10,328 nt of DNA, taken from the NCBI GenBank assembly GCA_945870085.1, contig CAMBQX010000051.1, positions 1 through 10,328 on the forward strand. Reading direction: 5' to 3'. Positions 5,392 to 10,328 of this stretch are shown here, in pieces; position 1 is the stretch's first letter, and each line of letters begins with the position of its first letter. This DNA is from Bifidobacterium breve (GTDB taxonomy: Bacteria > Actinomycetota > Actinomycetes > S36-B12). Below the pieces are notes generated by a model. It was not told the origin of the DNA, searched no databases, and saw nothing but the letters and a program-made list of their open reading frames with translations. The position numbers and the translations under genes are program-made.

Positions 5392-5805
5392 CTAGACAAC
5401 GGCACCATCATCTCGCTCACCATCGCTGACTTCACGCTCGCGCTTGCGGGCGACAAGGGTGATGAAGCCGGCAACCGAGGCAACGAGTGCCAGCGTGGTT
5501 AAAAAGCTCCCGAGCCCCAGGACATAAACGAGTACCAGGAAGAGTGGTCCGCCGATGGCCCCCGCCCAAGCGAATCTGCCGATGGTGTCAGGCAGTGGTA
5601 TTGGCGGTGGCTCGGGCGGTTCGAATTTACCTTCGGAGAGCAGTTCTTCAATAAATGGGTCTGGTTCTTCGGGCGCTATTTGCCTATTGAGGTCGCCAAT
5701 TTCCATGCGCATGTCGCCGGATAGATAGGCGACGATGGCTTCCCAAGCGCTATCTTGCTCCGGATCATTTTGTTCAGGTGATGGTTCATGAGGTGGTGAT
5801 GTCAT
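5392..5805 (-). CDS. Small two-helix membrane protein with proline-rich segment, 137 aa
   Basis: A conserved-looking actinobacterial membrane protein without known function. The order is an acidic, proline-rich cytoplasmic head (1-72) containing WEAIVAYLSGDM (21-32), and a segment FEPPEPPPIPLPDTIGRFAW (61-80) that I recall from many short actinobacterial proteins. Two hydrophobic helices follow (about 79-97 and 99-118, with GGPLFLVLVYVLGLG and FLTTLALVASVAGFITLVA), then a basic-to-acidic tail KREREVSDGERDDGAVV. The positive charges after the second helix suggest both ends face the cytoplasm. The ATG overlaps the hydrolase stop by one base (TGATG), and no Shine-Dalgarno is visible, so translation probably relies on ribosomes finishing the hydrolase. 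The alpha/beta-hydrolase neighbour suggests a membrane or lipid context, but this is inference. Confidence 0.75.
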   Translation of the reverse strand: MTSPPHEPSPEQNDPEQDSAWEAIVAYLSGDMRMEIGDLNRQIAPEEPDPFIEELLSEGKFEPPEPPPIPLPDTIGRFAWAGAIGGPLFLVLVYVLGLGSFLTTLALVASVAGFITLVARKREREVSDGERDDGAVV

Positions 5806-6563
5806 CAGTTTGCTATCACGCGTCGGACAAAGTCGATGCTGCCACTTTCTATTACATCGGCCTCATAATCAATGGTGGCAACATGAAATGACCGGGTTAG
5901 TAGTACGTCAGTCTTATCGGCGGATCGAGTGTTCGCCAAAATCCAGGCGGTATTGGATGGCTCAACCACATGATCTTGCTCGCTGTGGAAAATGAGGAGG
6001 GGCTGGGTCACTTTGGCAATATCTGCTTTCACAGCTGTCCAGAGTTTGGTTAGTGAATGTGCGGCTTTAAGCGGCATTCGATCGTAGGCCCCTTCGTCGA
6101 CGCCGGGTTTTGCAATGTCATTTGAGACCCCGGGGAATGATGGGATGAAGCGGTAGATGAGCGGAAGTAGATGACGATCGGCTCGCTCTGAGTGCACCGC
6201 GGGGTTAACCAGCACGATTCCGGAGATCGCCGAGCCATGTTCTTCGGCGATTCGTAGGCTCAACGAGCCACCCATTGACAGGCCCATGATGAAAACTTGA
6301 TCGTGATGGGCTTTGAGTTCGCATACATTGCGGTCGGCCTCTGCGTACCAGTCCTCCCAAGTGGTGATGTTCATGTCCTGCCAGCGGGTCCCGTGCCCTG
6401 GTAGCCGCGGAACTCGCACCGTCCAGCCAGCTTGGGCGAGGGCTCGCCCCCAAGGGGTAACCGATTTGGGGGATCCGGTGAATCCATGGAGGACACAAAT
6501 GGCCACCGAATTCGACTCGGCTGCATCGAAAGTAAACGGTTCTGCATAGGGCATCAGGGGCAT
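5805..6563 (-). CDS. Alpha/beta-hydrolase, carboxylesterase/monoacylglycerol-lipase type, 252 aa
   Basis: A serine hydrolase expected to cleave carboxyl esters of medium- or long-chain acyl groups, such as monoacylglycerol. The oxyanion segment LHGFTGSP is at 25-32, a conserved RLPGHGTRWQDMN at 53-65, the nucleophile elbow GLSMGG at 94-99 (Ser96), the acid at Asp197 in SEQDHVV, and His227 in SFHVATID. The triad Ser96-Asp197-His227 is complete. No signal peptide, so it acts in the cytoplasm. I prefer the ATG at 6563, giving MPLMPYAEPF as remembered for homologues. A longer reading begins with TTG at 6608, but that would overlap the Shine-Dalgarno of the divergent acyltransferase and add 15 residues absent from relatives I recall. 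It is coupled by TGATG to the membrane-protein gene. Glycerol kinase and acyltransferase nearby fit acylglycerol turnover. Confidence 0.9.
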   Translation of the reverse strand: MPLMPYAEPFTFDAAESNSVAICVLHGFTGSPKSVTPWGRALAQAGWTVRVPRLPGHGTRWQDMNITTWEDWYAEADRNVCELKAHHDQVFIMGLSMGGSLSLRIAEEHGSAISGIVLVNPAVHSERADRHLLPLIYRFIPSFPGVSNDIAKPGVDEGAYDRMPLKAAHSLTKLWTAVKADIAKVTQPLLIFHSEQDHVVEPSNTAWILANTRSADKTDVLLTRSFHVATIDYEADVIESGSIDFVRRVIAN

Positions 6564-6606
6564 AGCCACTAGTCTGCCACCACGGACCTGGAATATTCGC
6601 TCGGCC

Positions 6607-6612
6607 AAGGAG
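6607..6612 (+). promoter_or_regulatory. Ribosome binding site AAGGAG fixing the GTG start of the acyltransferase
   Basis: AAGGAG is placed five bases before the GTG at 6618. It is the only good ribosome binding site nearby and supports that start, which yields the expected N-terminus MLYWVLKNLVIGPWLR. It also argues against the TTG start of the divergent hydrolase at 6608, which would overlap it. Confidence 0.75.
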
Positions 6613-6617
6613 ATCAG

Positions 6618-7358
6618 GTGCTCTACTGGGTACTGAAGAATTTAGTGATCGGACCGTGGCTGCGCGTCCTTTTTCGCCCTTGGGTTGAAGGCCGTGAAAA
6701 CCTTCCCGATAACGGTGCTGCGATGCTCGCCAGTAATCACCTGTCATTTTCGGATTCCTTCTTCTTGGCGGTTGTGCTAAACCGCCCCCTTACCTACCTT
6801 GCGAAAAGTGACTACTTCACTGGTCGGGGGGTCAAGGGCTATTTCACCAAGCTTTTCTTCAACGGCGTAGGGCAAGTGCCGGTTGACCGCTCCGGCGGGC
6901 GCAGTGCCGAATCAGTAGTCCTTACCGCAACCCGACTACTTGGTGACGGAGCGCTGCTCGGTATTTACCCTGAAGGCACCCGCTCACCTAATGGGACTTT
7001 GTATCGCGGGCGCACCGGAGCGGCGCGAATGGCACTTGAAGCGAAAGTGCCTATCGTTCCCGTAGCAATGATCAATACCTATGAGATTCAACCGCCCGGA
7101 GTAATTAAGCCGCGACTTCGTCGAGTTGGTATTCGCGTAGGCAAGCCACTTACTTTTGATCGCTACGAGGGCCTTGAGGACGACCGGTTCATCCTGCGCT
7201 CGGTTACCGATGAAGTTATGTATGAGTTGATGACGTTATCTGGGCAGGAGTACGTCGATATGTATGCGACTCGGGCAAAGGAACTAATCGCTATGGGTGA
7301 TCCGGCTGATTCGCAGTCACTAGTTGATTCACAGTCAGTTGCTGATTCTGGCGCCTAG
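6618..7358 (+). CDS. plsC: 1-acyl-sn-glycerol-3-phosphate acyltransferase (PlsC family), 246 aa
   Basis: A membrane-associated acyltransferase that moves an acyl group from a thioester donor to lysophosphatidate, giving phosphatidate for phospholipid synthesis. The four PlsC blocks are visible: NHLSFSDS (40-47), the HX4D motif with His41 and Asp46; GQVPVDR (85-91); YPEGTRSP (117-124); and VPIVPVAM (144-151). The N-terminus (3-22) is hydrophobic/aromatic and may anchor the protein. The C-terminus ends in a short repetitive tail, DSQSLV-DSQSVA-DSGA (231-246), outside the catalytic fold. The GTG start has a strong AAGGAG. It is divergent from the hydrolase and convergent with glpK, overlapping its stop by four bases. 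A PlsC gene (Rv2182c) also sits next to this block in M. tuberculosis. The exact acyl acceptor is not proven from sequence. Confidence 0.92.
   Translation: MLYWVLKNLVIGPWLRVLFRPWVEGRENLPDNGAAMLASNHLSFSDSFFLAVVLNRPLTYLAKSDYFTGRGVKGYFTKLFFNGVGQVPVDRSGGRSAESVVLTATRLLGDGALLGIYPEGTRSPNGTLYRGRTGAARMALEAKVPIVPVAMINTYEIQPPGVIKPRLRRVGIRVGKPLTFDRYEGLEDDRFILRSVTDEVMYELMTLSGQEYVDMYATRAKELIAMGDPADSQSLVDSQSVADSGA
7308..7348 (+). repeat. 18-bp in-frame tandem repeat at the 3' end of plsC
   Basis: Two 18-base units (7308-7325 and 7326-7343), both beginning GATTC and containing CAGTCA, followed by a partial third unit (GATTC at 7344-7348). They encode the hexapeptides DSQSLV and DSQSVA, then DSGA. This suggests recent slippage extending an unconstrained tail, and length may vary among relatives. 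Confidence 0.7.
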
Positions 7359-8848
7359 TTGTTGGCCCAATTTGTACTTCTTTGCACGGCGGCACGCCAC
7401 CTCGCATGGCCTTCTGGGTTTACTTCACCGGGCACGAAAATCCCCGAACTACGGCGGGTGTTAATTAGATCGTCAGTAGAATCCCATACCCCGGTACCGA
7501 GCCCAGCCAAGAATGCGGCACCGAGTCCGGTGGTCTGTAATTGCGCCGATCGGTCGACGGGGATGCCGAGGGTGTCGGCCTGTATTTGGCAAAGCAAATC
7601 ATTGGCGGCAGCCCCACCATCGACCGCCAACACGCTTAAATCCACCCCGCCTTCGGTTCGCATGAGTTCGACAAGGTCAACAACTTCGTAGGCGATCGCA
7701 TCCAATGTTGCTCTGGCAATATGGGCCTTTGTGGTTGCGCGGGTGATGCCGATGATCAGCCCACGCGCCGATGGATCCCAGTCGGGTGCGCCAAGGCCGG
7801 TTAGTGCCGGAACAAAAACAACGCCACCGGCATCGGGCACACTTCGCGCTAGAGCTTCAACCTCGGAAGCACTGTTGATGATCCCGAGCCCATCGCGGAG
7901 CCACTGCACCGCCGCACCGGTGACAAATACCGACCCTTCGAGTGCGAAGTCGCGTCGACCGTCTAAATGTTGCAAGGCAACTGTCGTGAGCAGGCCCCGC
8001 GTTGACGCGGCAGGCTTGGCACCGGTGTGAACTAGCAAGAATGAGCCGGTTCCATAAGTACATTTGGCCGCTCCGGGGGTGAATCCGGCTTGTCCGACAA
8101 GGGCGGCCTGCTGGTCACCGGCAATCCCAGCGATCGGAGCGGAGATGCCGAGGAAACTTGCAGCATCACTATTGCCGATCACGCCGTATGAGGAGACGAT
8201 CTCGGGGAGGGCGTCCATTGGCACCCCGAAAAGATCACAGAGCCATGGGTCCCAAGTTCCGGTGTTGAGGTTGTACAACATGGTGCGGGAGGCGTTGGTG
8301 GCATCGGTAACGTGTTGGAGGCCACGTGTTATCCGCGCGATTAGATAACTATCGATAGTGCCGATCGCTACCCGGCCACTAACTACCTGGGCCCACGTTT
8401 GCTGATCATTTTCGCGCACCCAAGAGAGTTTGGTGGCCGAGAAATATGGGTCCAGGCGAAGCCCGGTCAACTCGGTGACTTTGGGCTCGTGGCCGGCGCG
8501 GCGAAGTTGCTCGCACAGTTCGGCGGTCCGACGATCCTGCCAAACAATTGCCCGGCGCGCCGCCCCCAAGGTCTCACGGTCCCAAAAGCAGATGGTCTCG
8601 CGCTGATTGGTGACACCGATCGCTCCGACGGTCAGGTCGGTTTTCGCGAGGGCCTCGCGGCTGGCGGTCAAGGTGGCCGACCAGATTTCACCGAGGTCAT
8701 GTTCCACCTGACCATCGGCCGGAAAGTGCTGCGGGAATTCCGAATACCCCTGGGCCACGATTTGGCCGGCGGTTGACACCACAAGCGCGGTAACACCGGT
8801 GGTGCCGGCATCGATGGCCAAGATGCCTTGGTTGAATAAGTTACGCAT
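7355..8848 (-). CDS. glpK: Glycerol kinase (FGGY family), 497 aa
   Basis: ATP-dependent glycerol kinase making sn-glycerol 3-phosphate, the backbone precursor for phospholipids and entry point for glycerol catabolism. Length matches the family. The N-terminal phosphate loop reads DAGTTGVT (13-20). Substrate contacts known from E. coli GlpK are kept: Arg83-Glu84 in TNQRET, Trp103 in VWQDRRT, Tyr135 in DPYFSATK, and Asp245-Gln246 in AGDQQAA. Further signatures are TDATNASRTML (181-191), YGTGSFLL, FVPALTGLGAPDWDPSARG and DGGAAAND. The phosphate loop departs from the usual DQGTTSSR: Gln becomes Ala, and the Arg that contacts the nucleotide phosphates in E. coli becomes Thr20. I start at the ATG at 8848; the reading frame stays open to 8992 but the extra residues are not GlpK-like. 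CACCTT complement (AAGGTG, 8855-8860) can serve as a ribosome binding site. No glpF or glpD is in the window. Confidence 0.94.
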   Translation of the reverse strand: MRNLFNQGILAIDAGTTGVTALVVSTAGQIVAQGYSEFPQHFPADGQVEHDLGEIWSATLTASREALAKTDLTVGAIGVTNQRETICFWDRETLGAARRAIVWQDRRTAELCEQLRRAGHEPKVTELTGLRLDPYFSATKLSWVRENDQQTWAQVVSGRVAIGTIDSYLIARITRGLQHVTDATNASRTMLYNLNTGTWDPWLCDLFGVPMDALPEIVSSYGVIGNSDAASFLGISAPIAGIAGDQQAALVGQAGFTPGAAKCTYGTGSFLLVHTGAKPAASTRGLLTTVALQHLDGRRDFALEGSVFVTGAAVQWLRDGLGIINSASEVEALARSVPDAGGVVFVPALTGLGAPDWDPSARGLIIGITRATTKAHIARATLDAIAYEVVDLVELMRTEGGVDLSVLAVDGGAAANDLLCQIQADTLGIPVDRSAQLQTTGLGAAFLAGLGTGVWDSTDDLINTRRSSGIFVPGEVNPEGHARWRAAVQRSTNWANN

Positions 8849-8855
8849 GTTGAGC

Positions 8856-8861
8856 ACCTTA
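8856..8861 (-). promoter_or_regulatory. TAAGGT upstream of glpK: leaderless -10 or ribosome binding site
   Basis: On the minus strand TAAGGT stands seven bases before the ATG at 8848, fitting a TANNNT element for a leaderless message. The overlapping AAGGTG is equally readable as a Shine-Dalgarno with six-base spacing. The two readings cannot be separated from sequence. Confidence 0.35.
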
Positions 8862-8923
8862 GACGGGGCTGGATGCCTTACGTAATTCGCTTGGCTCCGG
8901 CCGATCCGCCAAAGCAACAGTGC

Positions 8924-8938
8924 CATCTCATATAGATG
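8924..8938. repeat. Inverted repeat CATCT-N5-AGATG in the glpK upstream region
   Basis: Arms CATCT (8924-8928) and AGATG (8934-8938) flank CATAT. It lies 76 bases upstream of the glpK start, a possible operator or short hairpin. There is no T-run and no recognised regulator motif, so support is weak. Confidence 0.25.
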
Positions 8939-8945
8939 CTTGGGC

Positions 8946-9004
8946 AAATCTCGGTTTCGGCCCCTCCATATCTCAGGTTCGATTCCCTCCAAATCTCAGG
9001 CTCG
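8946..9004. repeat. Degenerate 22-23-bp tandem repeat with tRNA T-arm-like string
   Basis: Three units start at 8946 (AAATCTC), 8968 (ATATCTCAGG) and 8991 (AAATCTCAGG). The two rightmost copies share 18 of 20 bases between 8962-8981 and 8985-9004, at a 23-base offset. The middle copy contains GGTTCGATTCC (8976-8986), matching the T-loop consensus of tRNAs, but the flanking bases do not form a five-pair T stem and no tRNA body is present. The array sits where GC-richer sequence begins. A decayed attachment site from tRNA or tmRNA 3' ends is possible but unproven. Confidence 0.6.
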
Positions 9005-9007
9005 TGG

Positions 9008-9013
9008 TAGCGT
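9008..9013 (+). promoter_or_regulatory. -10-like TAGCGT giving a possible leaderless ATPase transcript
   Basis: TAGCGT is followed by seven bases and the ATG at 9021, matching the TANNNT-N7-ATG layout. No ribosome binding site precedes the ATG and no clear -35 is seen. The element supports the start at 9021 and lies directly after the tandem repeat. Confidence 0.45.
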
Positions 9014-9020
9014 GCGTCTC

Positions 9021-10292
9021 ATGACAGGAGCCTCCGACGGACTGGTCCCCCGCCGCGTTCTGCCCCTAGCTCTGGAGAGGCTCGTCGACGACCCGGTCGT
9101 GCTGCTGGAAGGACCTCGCTCGGTCGGAAAGTCCACCTTGCTGCGCGACATCGCTCAACGTTGCGGAGCGGTGCTGCTCGACCTGGACGACCCGCCTACC
9201 AGAGACGCGCTCGCAACGGACCCGACGCCGTTCGTAGCCGGCATCGCGACCGTCTGCATCGACGAGTACCAGAAGGCCCCGATCGTGCTGGATGCGATCA
9301 AGGCCGAACTCAACCGGGACGGCCGTCCCGGCCGATTCGTGCTGACGGGCTCCACGCGTCACGACGCCCTGCCCGCCGCGGCTCAGTCGCTGACCGGGCG
9401 GTTGTCTCGACTCACGGTCTACCCGCTGTCACAAGGTGAGATCGCTGGGACAAACGAGCGCCTACTCGAGCAGTTGTTCACCGATGCCGCCGCGACAGTC
9501 GCAGCGGTCCCTACCTCCGCCACTACTCGCGAGCAATACATAGCGCGGGTGGTTTGCGGAGGGTTCCCGCTCGCCCTCGCTCGCAGCAGCGCCACCTCGC
9601 GTAACCGCTGGTTCGACGAGTATGTGCGGCTGACCCTTGAGCGCGATGTGCGCGAGCTCAGCAACATCCGGCAGGGATCTTTGCTACCCGTTTTCCTGCA
9701 GCGCCTCGCCGGTCAGACCGCCCAGGTCCTCAACATCGACCGCGCGGCGCGTGACGCGGGACTAGATCACAGCACCGGCGAGAGCTATATGCGCCTCTTG
9801 GAGTCGGTTTTTGTGATCCATCGACTGCCTGCTTGGGGAAAGACGTTGAGTTCACGCGCCACCGCGACCCCGAAGGTGCATGTGCTGGACTCCGGTGTCT
9901 CGGCTCGGTTACTGCGCCTCACCCCCGAAAAGCTGGCCCGTCGCGACCCTACGTCGCTCTCCGAACTGGGCCACCTCCTGGAGACCTTCGTCGTCGGCGA
10001 ACTACTCAAACAGGCTTCCTGGCTCGATGGTCTCGCTGGTGCTGGGCACTGGCGAACCCGTGACAGAGACGAGGTGGATCTCGTCCTCGAACGTGACGAC
10101 GGTGCCCTCCTGGCCTTTGAGGTCAAGGCATCTGGGCGAGTGCCCGGCAACGAACTCAAGCCGCTCCGGAAGCTACGGGCCGCGACAGGCGATGCGTTTC
10201 TGGCGGGTATCGCGCTATATACGGGCACTCGGTCCTACAACGTCGAGGACCGTCTTTACGTAATGCCCGTCGACCGCCTCTGGTCTGGCTAA
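9021..10292 (+). CDS. AAA-type ATPase with DUF4143 domain, 423 aa
   Basis: A two-part protein: an N-terminal AAA_14-type ATPase and a C-terminal DUF4143 domain with a nuclease-like look. Walker A is GPRSVGKST (31-39), Walker B VCIDEYQKAP (78-87, D81/E82), sensor-1-like FVLTGSTR (106-113), and the family segment GRLSRLTVYPLSQGE (126-140). The C-terminal part has LLETFVVGELLKQ (319-331), then RDEVDLVLE (349-357) and AFEVKAS (365-371). Glu320, Asp353 and the Glu367-x-Lys369 pair resemble a PD-(D/E)XK active site, though nuclease activity is not established for the family. The biological role is unknown; such genes are patchily distributed. Codon and base use are visibly GC-richer than neighbours (CTC/CTG for Leu, few TTA/TTG). 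I chose the ATG at 9021, since upstream in-frame codons run through the repeat array. It stands alone in the window; transfer is likely. Confidence 0.9.
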   Translation: MTGASDGLVPRRVLPLALERLVDDPVVLLEGPRSVGKSTLLRDIAQRCGAVLLDLDDPPTRDALATDPTPFVAGIATVCIDEYQKAPIVLDAIKAELNRDGRPGRFVLTGSTRHDALPAAAQSLTGRLSRLTVYPLSQGEIAGTNERLLEQLFTDAAATVAAVPTSATTREQYIARVVCGGFPLALARSSATSRNRWFDEYVRLTLERDVRELSNIRQGSLLPVFLQRLAGQTAQVLNIDRAARDAGLDHSTGESYMRLLESVFVIHRLPAWGKTLSSRATATPKVHVLDSGVSARLLRLTPEKLARRDPTSLSELGHLLETFVVGELLKQASWLDGLAGAGHWRTRDRDEVDLVLERDDGALLAFEVKASGRVPGNELKPLRKLRAATGDAFLAGIALYTGTRSYNVEDRLYVMPVDRLWSG

Positions 10293-10304
10293 GTAATTCT
10301 GCCC

Positions 10305-10320
10305 GCACGGCGACTCGTGC
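10305..10320. terminator. Possible hairpin downstream of the ATPase gene, cut by window edge
   Basis: GCACG (10305-10309) and CGTGC (10316-10320) form a five-pair stem with a six-base loop, 12 bases after the ATPase stop. No T-run is visible in the eight bases that remain. It may be part of a terminator or chance. Confidence 0.2.
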
Positions 10321-10328
10321 CGATTGCG

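Noticed and set aside
6564..6608. TTG start at 6608 for the hydrolase
   Set aside because: It adds 15 atypical residues, has no ribosome binding site, and overlaps the AAGGAG of the divergent acyltransferase.
6205..6747. A 180-residue minus-strand frame overlapping the hydrolase and acyltransferase starts
   Set aside because: It overlaps two well-supported genes out of frame and shows no recognisable domain.
8849..8992. A 48-residue N-terminal extension of glycerol kinase
   Set aside because: The extension is not GlpK-like and runs through the tandem repeat. The ATG at 8848 has a suitable upstream element and gives the normal length.
8960..8998. A tRNA or tmRNA gene suggested by GGTTCGATTCC
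   Set aside because: The flanking bases pair at only two of five T-stem positions, and no D-arm, anticodon arm or acceptor partner is found upstream.
8946..9004. A CRISPR array
   Set aside because: The 22-23-base units are contiguous and degenerate, with no unique spacers of uniform length and no cas genes nearby.
8940..9020. A 27-residue extension of the AAA/DUF4143 ATPase
   Set aside because: It would be translated from the repeat array. The ATG at 9021 with TAGCGT seven bases upstream is better supported.
9785..10228. A 147-residue minus-strand frame opposite the ATPase
   Set aside because: Ser/Arg/Pro-rich mirror frame of a GC-rich gene, with no domain and no start signal.

Overview
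The window looks like chromosomal DNA of an actinobacterium of moderate-to-high G+C. The evidence is the gene set (a FadD15-type acyl-CoA ligase, small SRPBCC proteins, an ArsA/HSP20 fusion ATPase and an ROK glucokinase with the CxCGxxGCxE zinc motif), gene order, frequent GTG starts, and several starts preceded by TANNNT and 6-7 bases, a pattern typical of leaderless actinobacterial transcripts. From memory, not from an alignment, the left half matches a conserved block in Mycobacterium tuberculosis (Rv2182c-Rv2187) and Streptomyces coelicolor (around glkA, SCO2126-SCO2131). Very short spacers and overlapping stops point to a compact genome. I cannot name a genus.

Layout. At 1-644 (minus) lies the N-terminal part of a long-chain acyl-CoA ligase, cut by the window edge. 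A 148-bp divergent intergenic region follows, with overlapping promoter candidates and GTAA/TTAC repeats. From 793 to 4885 (plus) six close or overlapping genes run in a row: SRPBCC protein, metallophosphoesterase, second SRPBCC protein, ArsA-like ATPase with C-terminal HSP20-like domain, small CxxC protein, ROK glucokinase. From 6563 down to 4878 (minus) run an alpha/beta-hydrolase (monoacylglycerol-lipase/carboxylesterase type), a two-helix membrane protein and a secreted allene-oxide-cyclase-barrel-like protein. A PlsC-type acyltransferase (6618-7358, plus) diverges from the hydrolase and converges on glycerol kinase (7355-8848, minus).

The right end differs. Beyond glpK lies a 172-bp spacer with a degenerate 22-23-bp tandem repeat, one copy containing a tRNA T-arm-like string. 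It is followed by a GC-richer gene for an AAA/DUF4143 ATPase (9021-10292), probably acquired horizontally.

How the genes may work together. The hydrolase, FadD, GlpK and PlsC would form a plausible acylglycerol/glycerolipid set: release of fatty acid and glycerol, activation of each, and re-acylation. The SRPBCC and ArsA-HSP20 proteins could be a lipid- or protein-handling module tied to it; this is inference. I see no defence island, CRISPR array, complete RNA gene or insertion sequence. The least explained items are the ArsA-HSP20/SRPBCC/CxxC module, the secreted barrel protein, and the repeat/ATPase junction.
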